This document shows, piece by piece, positions 1 through 6,252 of a stretch of 15,798 nucleotides of DNA. The position numbers were made by a program, and so were the translations under genes. Every line of letters begins with the position of its first letter. The first letter of the stretch is position 1. Below the pieces are notes generated by a model. That model saw only the letters and a list, made by a program, of their open reading frames with translations, ran no database searches and was not told where the DNA came from. The DNA comes from CAYTET01 sp964436975 (lineage in GTDB: Bacteria; Bacillota_I; Bacilli_A; Erysipelotrichales; Erysipelotrichaceae), in NCBI GenBank assembly GCA_964436975.1, contig CAYTET010000050.1, positions 1 to 15,798 on the forward strand. The letters run 5' to 3'.

Positions 1-158
1 TCATCATGGGCCACAAACTTCTTATGACCCTTCACATGCTTGCCATACATCTTGTGGTTACGCAGGACCGGGATCTCGACAACGATAGATTTATTCATCT
101 TATCGGAGACGACGACACCGCTGTAAACCTTGCGATGGGTTCTTTCTTCAGTTGCCAT
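1..158 (-). CDS. rpsQ: 30S ribosomal protein S17 (partial, 3' end outside window)
   Basis: Reading the minus strand from the ATG at 158-156 gives MATEERTHRKVYSGVVVSDK and continues through an IVVEIPVLRNHKMYGKHVKG stretch, the OB-fold start of S17, which binds 16S rRNA early in 30S assembly. About 52 codons are present; the C-terminal third lies beyond the left edge. An AGGAGG Shine-Dalgarno lies a few bases upstream and rpmC ends at 174, so this is the next cistron of the S10 operon after L29. The frame stays open to the edge and nothing suggests a broken gene. Confidence 0.95.
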   Translation of the reverse strand, partial: MATEERTHRKVYSGVVVSDKMNKSIVVEIPVLRNHKMYGKHVKGHKKFVAHD

Positions 159-173
159 GTTTCACAGTCCTCC

Positions 174-377
174 TTATTGTGCCCGATCGGCACTGCGCTC
201 CGTCAAAACGGTCTTGATGCGGGCAATAGTCTTGCGGATCTCTTTCATGCGGGCCGGATTCTCCAGGACACCGGTAGCCTGCTGGAAGCGCAGATTGAAC
301 AGCTCTTCCTTGAGGGTATCGATCTTGGTGAGCAGATCGGCATCGCTCAGATCGCGGATTTCTTTAATCTTTTCCAT
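174..377 (-). CDS. rpmC: 50S ribosomal protein L29
   Basis: The 67-residue product starts MEKIKEIRDLSDADL and is a two-helix protein with the LFNLRFQQATG signature around residues 27-37 followed by a basic second helix (MKEIRKTIARIKTVL). This is the usual length and pattern of L29, which sits next to L23 at the exit tunnel and contributes to docking of nascent-chain factors. The gene lies between rplP (stop at 381, three bases away) and rpsQ (start at 158), as in the canonical S10 operon, and is presumably expressed from the S10 promoter. The C-terminus is slightly extended (TERSADRAQ). Confidence 0.96.
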   Translation of the reverse strand: MEKIKEIRDLSDADLLTKIDTLKEELFNLRFQQATGVLENPARMKEIRKTIARIKTVLTERSADRAQ

Positions 378-380
378 TGG

Positions 381-800
381 TTACTTGGCCTCCTGACCCT
401 TATGCACAAAGCGGGTCTTGATGGGCAGCTTGCTGGCGGCCAGCCGCAGCGCTTCATGCGCCGTAGCTTCGTCAACGCCGGCAACCTCAAACACGATGCG
501 GCCCGGGGAAACGACAGCTACCCAGCTGTCGGGTGCGCCCTTGCCGGATCCCATACGTACTTCCAGCGGCTTTTTGGTTTTCGCCAGATGCGGGAAGACC
601 TTAATCCAGGTCTGACCGCCACGTTTCATATAACGGGTCATGGCAACACGGGCTGCCTCCAGCTGATTGCTGTTGACATAAGCGCCCTCTTCCGCTACCA
701 GACCGTATTCACCGAAAGTGATCTGCCGGCCGGCTTTGCTGCGCCCGTCATAACTGACGCGGTGCGGACGGCGATACTTTGTTCTCTTAGGCATCAACAT
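381..800 (-). CDS. rplP: 50S ribosomal protein L16
   Basis: The 139-residue protein starts MLMPKRTKYRRPHR and carries the L16 signatures MTRYMKRGGQTWIKVFP and RMGSGKGAPDSWVAVV. L16 helps organise the A-site tRNA region and is needed for late 50S assembly. There are two possible in-frame ATGs, at 800 and 794. I chose 800 because the AGGAGGT at 809-815 is then 8 bases away, and L16 proteins usually begin ML.PKR. The start overlaps the end of rpsC by 14 bases (787-800), implying translational coupling. The length is close to other Firmicute L16 proteins. Confidence 0.97.
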   Translation of the reverse strand: MLMPKRTKYRRPHRVSYDGRSKAGRQITFGEYGLVAEEGAYVNSNQLEAARVAMTRYMKRGGQTWIKVFPHLAKTKKPLEVRMGSGKGAPDSWVAVVSPGRIVFEVAGVDEATAHEALRLAASKLPIKTRFVHKGQEAK

Positions 801-1611
801 GCTGTGCTACCTCCTGACTGGCGGCTGTCTCAGCGGCCGGCTGGGTTTCAGCAGGCTTGACAGCAGTCGGATTGGCAGAACGGAAATTGCGATTGCCGTT
901 TGGCCGGCGGCCATCACGGTTATCGCGCCGTCTGTCATTGCGCGGAGCCATCTTGGGTGCTTCCGGCTCTTTGACCATTTCACCGCGCTTGACTTCACCG
1001 CGGCAGATCCAGACCTTCACACCTAAGCGCCCGTAGGTTGTCTTGGCTTCGCATAAGGCATAGTCGATATCCTCGCGCAGGGTATGCAGGGGGACGATAC
1101 CCTCTGAATAGCCTTCCTTGCGGGCGATATCAGCTCCGCCTAAGCGGCCTGAAACAACAGTCTTGATGCCTTTGGCCCCGGCGCGCATTGTCTTCTGAAT
1201 AGCTCTCTTCTGCGTGGTTCTGAATGAAGCACGCGCTTCCAGCTGTTCGGCAATGGACTGGGCAACCAGATAGGCATCCAGATCCGGATTGGCAATTTCA
1301 ACAACCTTCAGGTTGATTTTCTTGCCATTGGTCATTTTGACCAGATACTTTTTCATTTGTTCAATCTTTTCGCCGTTGGTTCCGATGATGACACCGGGAC
1401 GGGCAGAGCGAATGGCGATCTGAACCTGATTCTTGGTACGTTCGATCTCGATATGGCTTACCGCGGCGCCCGTCAGCTGGGAATACAGATAATTACGGAT
1501 TTTGACATCTTCGGTCAGAAGATTGCCATATTCCTTATCAGCATACCAGCGGGACTCCCAATCACGGATGACGCCGACGCGCATGCCGATCGGTGATACT
1601 TTGTGACCCAT
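787..1611 (-). CDS. rpsC: 30S ribosomal protein S3 with long basic/Ala-rich C-terminal tail
   Basis: This is S3, the 30S protein at the mRNA entry tunnel. It begins MGHKVSPIGMRVGVIRDWES and contains the KH domain with the GVIIGTNGEKIEQMKKYL loop, then the C-terminal domain with KEGYSEGIVPLHTLREDIDY and the GRLGVKVWICRGEV strand (about residues 194-207). The product has 274 residues, whereas the B. subtilis protein has about 218. The extra 60 or so residues (about 214-274) are first rich in Arg, Asn and Asp (RNDRRRDNRDGRRP) and then in Ala, Pro, Thr and Glu. The tail is in frame and open, and its end overlaps the rplP start, so it is not an obvious frameshift product. The rplV stop is at 1626, leaving 14 bases between the genes. 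Confidence 0.97.
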   Translation of the reverse strand: MGHKVSPIGMRVGVIRDWESRWYADKEYGNLLTEDVKIRNYLYSQLTGAAVSHIEIERTKNQVQIAIRSARPGVIIGTNGEKIEQMKKYLVKMTNGKKINLKVVEIANPDLDAYLVAQSIAEQLEARASFRTTQKRAIQKTMRAGAKGIKTVVSGRLGGADIARKEGYSEGIVPLHTLREDIDYALCEAKTTYGRLGVKVWICRGEVKRGEMVKEPEAPKMAPRNDRRRDNRDGRRPNGNRNFRSANPTAVKPAETQPAAETAASQEVAQHVDA

Positions 1612-1625
1612 GTTTCGTTTCCCCC

Positions 1626-1961
1626 TTACGCTCTTTCTTCAACAACCACAGTGATGTGGCTCTGACGCTTCATGATCTGATCGGCTGAGCCCTTGGCACG
1701 GGGCATCCAGCGTTTCAGGGTGCGGGCTTCATCAGCCCAGCAGGCTTTGACAAATAAATTGTCACTGGACAGGCTGTGGTTATGCGTGGCATTGGCAACA
1801 GCCGAATTCAATACTTTGAGAACCACTTCCGAGGCATAGCGCGGGGTGAACTTCAAAATAGCCTGCGCTTCTTTGATATCCTTGCCGCGAATCAGATCCA
1901 GGACCAGGCGCGCTTTGCGGGGCGCGACTCTGACAGTCTTTGCAGTAGCTTTGACTTCCAT
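1626..1961 (-). CDS. rplV: 50S ribosomal protein L22
   Basis: The 111-residue protein starts MEVKATAKTVRVAPRKARLV and has the L22 globular domain, a beta-hairpin region (FVKACWADEARTLKRWMPRAKG, about residues 70-91) that reaches into the exit tunnel and contacts the macrolide site, and the closing SHITVVVEE strand. No insertion or deletion is apparent in the hairpin by eye. Its Shine-Dalgarno AGGAGG overlaps the stop codon of rpsS (1975-1977), so the two cistrons are closely coupled. Length and order are normal for the S10 operon. Confidence 0.97.
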   Translation of the reverse strand: MEVKATAKTVRVAPRKARLVLDLIRGKDIKEAQAILKFTPRYASEVVLKVLNSAVANATHNHSLSSDNLFVKACWADEARTLKRWMPRAKGSADQIMKRQSHITVVVEERA

Positions 1962-1974
1962 TTTTCACGTCCTC

Positions 1975-2349
1975 CTATTTCTCTTCGCCAGCAGGGGCGG
2001 CTGCCGGAGCAGCAGCGGCCGGAGCAGCCGAGGCAGAACTGCCTGATGCCGGGGCCGCGGCCGCAGCAGCGCTGCGTTCCTGGGCTTCAACATTGGTGTT
2101 ATGGCCGCCGAATTTTCTCGTCGGCACAAACTCACCAAGCTTATGACCTACCATGTCTTCGGTAATGTAAACCGGGACATGTTCCTTGCCGTTATAGACC
2201 GCGAAGGTATATTCGACAAACGAGGGGAAGATAGTAGAACGGCGTGACCAGGTCTTGATGACCTCTTTTTTGCCGCTCTTGCTCAGAGCCTCGACTCTTT
2301 TAAGCAGATACGGATCACAGAAAGGACCCTTTTTAATGCTACGACTCAT
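1975..2349 (-). CDS. rpsS: 30S ribosomal protein S19 with Ala/Pro-rich C-terminal extension
   Basis: Residues 1-88 are ordinary S19 (MSRSIKKGPFCDPYLL start, KTWSRRSTIFPSF, EDMVGHKLGEFVPTR), the protein of the 30S head at the A-site finger bridge. The family is normally about 92 residues, but this one has 124. From about residue 89 it continues into a tail made almost only of Ala, Ser, Pro and Gly, ending EEK (coding positions 1978-2085). The tail is GC-rich, repetitive and in frame, with the rplV ribosome binding site overlapping its stop. An AGGAGG lies before the ATG at 2349. The identity is secure; the role of the tail is unknown. Confidence 0.96.
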   Translation of the reverse strand: MSRSIKKGPFCDPYLLKRVEALSKSGKKEVIKTWSRRSTIFPSFVEYTFAVYNGKEHVPVYITEDMVGHKLGEFVPTRKFGGHNTNVEAQERSAAAAAAPASGSSASAAPAAAAPAAAPAGEEK

Positions 2350-2370
2350 GTTTCTGTTTCCCTCCTTGCC

Positions 2371-3204
2371 TTACTTACCGTTACGCCGGCGCACGATCAG
2401 CTTGGTCGAAGCTTTCTTCTTGCGGCGGGTCTTGACACCTAAAGCTTTCTTGCCCCACGGTGTCATCGGTGAAGCATGGCCAACCGGAGCGCGGCCTTCG
2501 CCGCCGCCGTGCGGATGGTCAACCGGGTTCATAACCGAACCACGGACGGTCGGACGGACACCCATCCAGCGGGTGCGGCCGGCTTTGCCCAGGTTTACCA
2601 GACTGTGATCGCCGTTGCCGACGATGCCGATGGTAGCCCGGCAGTTGCCCAGAATCCTTCTGACTTCGCCTGAAGACAGACGGATAATGACATACTTATC
2701 TTCGTTGCCCAGAATCTGGGCGCTGCACCCGGCGGAGCGGACCATCTGGGCGCCCTTGCCCGGCTGCAGTTCAATGTTATGAATCATGGTTCCATCGGGG
2801 ATCTTGCGCATTTCGCAGCAGTTGCCGACTTTGATATCAGCGGACTGGCCGCTGACAATCGTCATGCCGACTTTCAGATCTTCAGGAGCGATGATATAGC
2901 GCTTTTCACCGTCAGCATAATGCAGTAGAGCAATATTGGCTGTCCGATTAGGATCGTATTCAATGGTTGCCACGGTAGCAGGGATATTGTCCTTGTTCCG
3001 CTTAAAGTCAATCTGACGGTAGGCGCGTTTATGTCCGCCGCCCTGATGACGGGTAGTAATGCGGCCGTTATTGTTGCGGCCGCCCTTTGACTTGATCGGG
3101 GCCAGCAGTGAGCGCTGCGGCTTACTGGTGGTGATCTCATCAAATGACAGTGATGTCATCCCACGACGGCCCGGGGTCGTCGGGTTATACTTCTTGATAG
3201 CCAC
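2371..3204 (-). CDS. rplB: 50S ribosomal protein L2 (GTG start)
   Basis: The 277-residue product is L2, a core peptidyl-transferase-centre protein. It starts with the AIKKYNPTTPGRRG motif, has the RNA-binding domain with ITTRHQGGGHKRAYRQIDF, and near the C-terminus the MNPVDHPHGGGEGRAPVG segment that contains the conserved His of the family. The start codon is GTG at 3204-3202; AGGAGG at 3215-3220 lies 10 bases upstream and the next Met is far inside the fold, so the start is well supported. GTG is a little unusual for such a highly expressed gene. A 69-base gap separates it from rplW, the widest internal gap of this operon in the window. Confidence 0.97.
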   Translation of the reverse strand: MAIKKYNPTTPGRRGMTSLSFDEITTSKPQRSLLAPIKSKGGRNNNGRITTRHQGGGHKRAYRQIDFKRNKDNIPATVATIEYDPNRTANIALLHYADGEKRYIIAPEDLKVGMTIVSGQSADIKVGNCCEMRKIPDGTMIHNIELQPGKGAQMVRSAGCSAQILGNEDKYVIIRLSSGEVRRILGNCRATIGIVGNGDHSLVNLGKAGRTRWMGVRPTVRGSVMNPVDHPHGGGEGRAPVGHASPMTPWGKKALGVKTRRKKKASTKLIVRRRNGK

Positions 3205-3273
3205 GATGGGTTTTCCTCCTTACGCAAATTTTCCGGAAATAGCGTTATCTTCCGATATTTCAGCAGTTCTTAA

Positions 3274-3564
3274 TTAATCTTTGTTGTAAAGATCAATGGT
3301 GCTGCCCTCAGCCAGCTTGACAATAGCCTTGCGGATACCGCCGACAGTGCCGGAGTATCTGCCAACTCTCTTGTTCTTGGTGGGGGTGTTGACAATATTT
3401 ACCTTGTCAACTTTTACTTTAAAGATTTCCTCAACGGCCAGCTTGACCGCCGTCTTGTTGGCGTCTTTGGCAACCTCAAAGGTCACCTTGTTATCCGTCT
3501 CCTGCGCCTTCATTGTCTTTTCAGTGACAACCGGGCGGATGATAATGTCTCTAGCGTTGCTCAT
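3274..3564 (-). CDS. rplW: 50S ribosomal protein L23
   Basis: This 96-residue protein (MSNARDIIIRPVVTEKTMKA start) has the L23 N-terminal signature RPVVTEKT, the VEEIFKVKVDKVNIVN segment and a KNKRVGRYSGTVGGIRKAIVKL basic loop. L23 lines the exit of the polypeptide tunnel and is a docking site for trigger factor and SRP. Its ATG at 3564 is separated by one base from the rplD stop (3566-3568), a typical tightly coupled arrangement. The length is normal for the family. Confidence 0.96.
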   Translation of the reverse strand: MSNARDIIIRPVVTEKTMKAQETDNKVTFEVAKDANKTAVKLAVEEIFKVKVDKVNIVNTPTKNKRVGRYSGTVGGIRKAIVKLAEGSTIDLYNKD

Positions 3565-3565
3565 G

Positions 3566-4207
3566 TTACTGCAGGGCCTCCTCGATCTTCTTAATGGCGG
3601 CCTCGGTTACCACAACGCTGTTGGCATCAGCCAGTTCCAGGCAGTTGATGCCTTCGGAAATGACGAATGAAGCATTGGGCAGGTTGCGCAGCGACAGCCA
3701 CATGTTCTGCCAGTCTTCGCTTTCCTCAACCACAAACAGGGTTTTCCGATCGACGCCCAGATCATTCATGATCTTGACGAAATCCTTGGTCTTGACGGCA
3801 TCCATCTTGATGCTGTCAACAACCTTCAACTCATTGCTGCTGACCTTCAGAGTCAGATATGACTTCAAAGCCAGCCGGCGGACCTTGCGGTTCAAAGAAT
3901 ACTTATAGCTGCGGGGAGTCGGTCCGAAGACGATGCCGCCGCCGCGCCACTGCGGAGCTCTGGTATGACCCTGACGGGCATGACCGGTGCCTTTCTGGCG
4001 CCACGGCTTCTTGCCGCCGCCGGCAACTTCGCTGCGGCCCTTGGTGTCAGCCGTGCCCTGCCGCAGGGAAGCCTGCTGCATGACGACGGCATCAAACATG
4101 GCCTGCTGGTTGGGCTCGATGCCGAATACTTTGCTGTCTAGCTGTAAGTCTTTGACCGGCTGACCCTTTTGGTCATAGACTTTAACGATCACTTTATTGT
4201 CTGCCAT
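3566..4207 (-). CDS. rplD: 50S ribosomal protein L4
   Basis: The 213-residue protein carries the L4 signatures: the extended tunnel loop with RSEVAGGGKKPWRQKGTGHARQG (about residues 59-81), then PQWRGGGIVFGPTPRSY and NRKVRRLALKSYL. L4 shapes the narrow part of the exit tunnel, and its loop is a macrolide-resistance site; the KPWRQKGTGRAR-type core is intact except that His replaces the usual Arg in GHARQG. In some bacteria L4 also regulates its own operon through the S10 leader; whether this happens here is not known. It begins five bases after the rplC stop. Confidence 0.97.
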   Translation of the reverse strand: MADNKVIVKVYDQKGQPVKDLQLDSKVFGIEPNQQAMFDAVVMQQASLRQGTADTKGRSEVAGGGKKPWRQKGTGHARQGHTRAPQWRGGGIVFGPTPRSYKYSLNRKVRRLALKSYLTLKVSSNELKVVDSIKMDAVKTKDFVKIMNDLGVDRKTLFVVEESEDWQNMWLSLRNLPNASFVISEGINCLELADANSVVVTEAAIKKIEEALQ

Positions 4208-4212
4208 GACGA

Positions 4213-4941
4213 TTAAGCCTCCTTGGTATCTTCAGCCGCCGGCTGCTCGGCTTGTTCTTCACTTGCGGCACTGGCATAACTTACCAGGGCCTTGGGCTCG
4301 ACATGCTTGACCGGCTTGGCTGTGGTCTTAACCATAACCAGACCCTTGCGCGGACCGGGGATATTGCCCCTGATCAGCAGCAGATTGTTGGTCATGTCAA
4401 CGGCGACGACCTGCATATTCTGATTGGTTGTGGTATAGGTTCCTTCATGACCAGCCATGATACGGCCCTTGTTGATGATGCCGTTATTACGGCCGATAGT
4501 GGCCATGGAGCCGGGCTGACGCTGGATGGGACCGACGCCGTGGGTCTCGGGACCCAGGGTCTGGTTGTTGCGGTAAACCGCACCCATATAGCCTTTGCCT
4601 TTGGATGTGCCGCTGACATCGACGATGTCGCCGACCGCAAACAGATCGGCTTTTACTTCATCACCGACATTGAGATTTGCCATCTCGTCGGATCTGATCT
4701 CCCGGTAATACTGCTTAACTTTGCCGTCAGCCTTTTTGGCATGGCCGATGGCCGCTTTGGTCGCCCGGGACTCTTTAACATCCTGCAGCCCCAGCTGCAA
4801 AGCACTGTAACCGTCTGTTTCAACGGTTTTCTTCTGCATGACAACATTGACGCCTACTTCAACGACGGAAACGGGGATCAGTTCACCATCGGTCGTAAAG
4901 ACTTGAGTCATGCCTATCTTGCGTCCAATTAAACCTTTCAT
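4213..4941 (-). CDS. rplC: 50S ribosomal protein L3 with divergent loop and acidic C-terminal tail
   Basis: L3 starts MKGLIGRKIGMTQVFT and includes DIVDVSGTSKGKGYMGAV, the loop that reaches towards the peptidyl transferase centre, and the strand NLLLIRGNIPGPRKG. The product has 242 residues, about 30 more than B. subtilis L3; the extra part is an acidic, Ala-rich tail ending AAEDTKEA. The deep loop is unusual: where E. coli has PGSIGQNQTPGKVFKG, this protein has PGSMATIGRNNGIINKG (residues 143-159), one residue longer and without the Gln that is methylated in E. coli. The gene follows rpsJ by 20 bases and has its own Shine-Dalgarno (GAGGTGAAG). Confidence 0.95.
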   Translation of the reverse strand: MKGLIGRKIGMTQVFTTDGELIPVSVVEVGVNVVMQKKTVETDGYSALQLGLQDVKESRATKAAIGHAKKADGKVKQYYREIRSDEMANLNVGDEVKADLFAVGDIVDVSGTSKGKGYMGAVYRNNQTLGPETHGVGPIQRQPGSMATIGRNNGIINKGRIMAGHEGTYTTTNQNMQVVAVDMTNNLLLIRGNIPGPRKGLVMVKTTAKPVKHVEPKALVSYASAASEEQAEQPAAEDTKEA

Positions 4942-4961
4942 TTGTTCTTCACCTCGTGTTC

Positions 4962-5273
4962 CTATAACTTGATTTCAATGTCAACACCGCTGGGCAGATC
5001 CAAACGGGTCAGGGCATCGACAGTTTCAGCTGTCGGTCCGATAATCTCGATCAGACGCTTGTGGGTTCTGATCTCAAACTGCTCACGGGAATCCTTATAC
5101 TTATGAACAGCGCGCAGGATGGTTACAACCTGCTTTTCGGTCGGTAGGGGTACCGGGCCGATGACCTTTTTGGCGCCGTGCTCCTGAGCTGTCGTCACAA
5201 TTTTCTGACTGGCAGCATCCAGAGTCCGATGCTCATAGGCCTTTAGACGAATGCGGACAGTATTCTTTGCCAT
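4962..5273 (-). CDS. rpsJ: 30S ribosomal protein S10
   Basis: The first gene of the S10 operon. The 103-residue product starts MAKNTVRIRLKAYEHRTLD and contains KVIGPVPLPTEKQVVTILRA and the YKDSREQFEIRTHKRLI signature of S10, which also serves as NusE in antitermination. The open frame extends 26 codons further upstream, but I place the start at the ATG at 5273-5271 because AAGGAGGA lies 7 bases before it and MAKNTVRIRLK is the standard N-terminus. The tip loop near residues 53-60 looks ordinary. It ends with TAG at 4964-4962. Confidence 0.97.
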   Translation of the reverse strand: MAKNTVRIRLKAYEHRTLDAASQKIVTTAQEHGAKKVIGPVPLPTEKQVVTILRAVHKYKDSREQFEIRTHKRLIEIIGPTAETVDALTRLDLPSGVDIEIKL

Positions 5274-5294
5274 GGATATTTCCTCCTTGCTATC

Positions 5295-5314
5295 GTCCAT
5301 TTCAGTGAATGGAC
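5295..5314 (-). promoter_or_regulatory. S10 leader hairpin next to the rpsJ ribosome binding site
   Basis: On the minus strand the arms GTCCATT and AATGGAC (5308-5314 and 5295-5301) form a perfect 7-bp stem with a 6-base loop, ending about 8 bases before the rpsJ Shine-Dalgarno. It falls inside the roughly 120-nt untranslated leader predicted from the promoter at 5402-5430. The placement suits translational control by a ribosomal protein such as L4, but this function is inferred from position only. Confidence 0.45.
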
Positions 5315-5401
5315 CCGCTCCCTGCGAATTACCCGGCTCACACCATGACAACGTCTATCAGTGTGCCGGCAACCTCGCATATCAACGCGGTCGCAACGAA
5401 C

Positions 5402-5430
5402 ATGATACCAAAAACCCTTATTTAATGCAA
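5402..5430 (-). promoter_or_regulatory. Candidate S10 operon promoter
   Basis: Reading the minus strand, TTGCAT (5430-5425) and TATCAT (5407-5402) are separated by exactly 17 bases, with AT-rich sequence upstream (5431-5470 contains T and A runs). The -10 matches the sigma-A consensus at 5 of 6 positions and the -35 at 3 of 6. Transcription would begin near 5395 and give a leader of about 120 nt before rpsJ. Confidence 0.6.
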
Positions 5431-5526
5431 TCTTTTTTAACCTTTTTATTTTCGTTCCGCCGTTTTTTTTGTAATTCTTCTCTTTCCGCCGGTCCGGGCG
5501 GCCGCCAAAACCCCTTTTTCGGGGCT

Positions 5527-5572
5527 AAAAAAGAGCCCCTCGGACCGCCAAAGGCGCATCTGTCAGGCTCTT
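5527..5572 (-). terminator. Rho-independent terminator of the EIIA gene
   Basis: On the minus strand AAGAGCC (5572-5566) pairs with GGCTCTT (5537-5531), with an inner CGCC-TTT-GGCG hairpin inside the loop, and the stem runs into six U residues (5532-5527). It starts about 30 bases after the stop of the EIIA gene at 5605. It would isolate that gene from the S10 operon. Confidence 0.75.
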
Positions 5573-5604
5573 CTGCATTAATATTCAGTTTAATTGGTTC
5601 CTGA

Positions 5605-6009
5605 TTAGCCTTTCAGCAGGTCATTCAGGCACTGGATGCCGTCTTTGCCGACGTTCATCAGCTCGTTAATATCCACATCCTTGACGTCTTCGATGCCCAG
5701 CCGCTTGCCTAGAAGTTCCAGCAGCATGGTGAAATTCATTCCGGTGATAACCTTAACCCGGTCATTGAGACAGTAAGCGGCCCGGTTGGACGGCGTTCCG
5801 CCCAGCAGATCGCACATGGCTACCACACCATGGCCGTCATCAACTTCACCGATGGCTTCCTTGATCCGCTCATCGAATAATTCAGGATTGTCCTCGGCTT
5901 TCAGGCACAGGGCCTTAACCTGGGCAATGTCGTCGCCAAAAAACAACTTCGAGGAATTCAGCATGCCTTCGGCCATCGGGCCATGGCTCATAAGAATAAT
6001 ACCAATCAT
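5605..6009 (-). CDS. Stand-alone mannose-family PTS EIIA component
   Basis: This 134-residue cytoplasmic protein matches the EIIA domain of the mannose/sorbose/fructose PTS family in length and pattern. MIGIILMSHGPMAEGML opens the fold, with His9 in the SHG motif as the expected phosphorylation site, followed by VVAMCDLLGGTPSNRAA (about residues 62-78) and GMNFTMLLELL. It would accept phosphate from HPr-His-P and pass it to an EIIB. No EIIB, EIIC or EIID gene is in the window, so it either serves a transporter encoded elsewhere or has a regulatory role. It has its own promoter and terminator and diverges from the GRE operon. The start has a GGAAGG ribosome binding site 10 bases upstream. Confidence 0.9.
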   Translation of the reverse strand: MIGIILMSHGPMAEGMLNSSKLFFGDDIAQVKALCLKAEDNPELFDERIKEAIGEVDDGHGVVAMCDLLGGTPSNRAAYCLNDRVKVITGMNFTMLLELLGKRLGIEDVKDVDINELMNVGKDGIQCLNDLLKG

Positions 6010-6041
6010 GGTTCTATTACCTTCCTTGTTTTAACTACTAT

Positions 6042-6071
6042 ACCATACACGACAGCCCAATTCACCGTCAA
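6042..6071 (-). promoter_or_regulatory. Candidate promoter of the EIIA gene
   Basis: On the minus strand TTGACG (6071-6066) and TATGGT (6047-6042) are 18 bases apart, ahead of the GGAAGG ribosome binding site at 6020-6025. A second -10-like TATAGT overlaps at 6042-6037 but would have poor spacing to this -35. The match is moderate. Confidence 0.45.
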
Positions 6072-6199
6072 GACTTTAAAAACCTGATTAATAAACCGGC
6101 CGGCCCTATTGAAGATTAGGCTTTCCGCCGGCTGCTTCAGGCCGTCCCGCAATCCTTTTTGGTTAAATCTGCCGCGGCCGGAAACAAATAAGCTTTCGG

Positions 6200-6252
6200 C
6201 AATATGAATCATATTGAACGTTTATGAAGCATATTGACACATTATGAAATCG
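6200..6252 (+). repeat. Triple 20-bp-period repeat, candidate operator of the GRE operon
   Basis: TATGAA occurs at 6203, 6223 and 6243, exactly 20 bp apart. The first two copies extend to TATGAATCATATTGA and TATGAAGCATATTGA (14 of 15 identical); the third continues as TATGAAATCGGGC. The first copy also sits in a perfect 17-bp palindrome, CAATATG-AAT-CATATTG (6200-6216). The array overlaps the -35 element of the operon promoter, so a bound protein would lie side by side on one face of the helix and affect polymerase binding. The DeoR-type regulator encoded at 9455-10246 is the obvious candidate ligand; that assignment is inference. Confidence 0.65.

Larger units (their letters stand above)
5274..5604. 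other. Intergenic region between the EIIA gene and rpsJ
   Basis: This 331-base gap holds, in minus-strand order, the terminator of the EIIA gene (5527-5572), a second small CCCC/GGGG hairpin followed by TTTT (5507-5524), an AT-rich stretch, the S10 promoter (5402-5430) and the S10 leader. GGTCCG at 5491-5496 and CGGACC at 5541-5546 could pair around both hairpins, so alternative folds are possible. I see no credible protein-coding frame here. Confidence 0.7.

Noticed and set aside
6..860. A 284-codon plus-strand frame opposite rpsQ, rpmC and rplP
   Set aside because: It is antisense to three unmistakable ribosomal protein genes and has no recognisable domain; it is a by-product of their codon pattern.
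4252..4932. A 226-codon plus-strand frame opposite rplC
   Set aside because: It mirrors the L3 gene in antisense and has no family signature.
5274..5351. A 26-codon upstream extension of rpsJ
   Set aside because: S10 normally starts MAKNTVRIRL, which has a perfect Shine-Dalgarno 7 bases upstream; the extension runs through that site and the leader hairpin.
6006..6212. A 68-codon minus-strand frame upstream of the EIIA gene
   Set aside because: It covers the divergent promoter region and operator repeats, has no recognisable domain and no convincing ribosome binding site.
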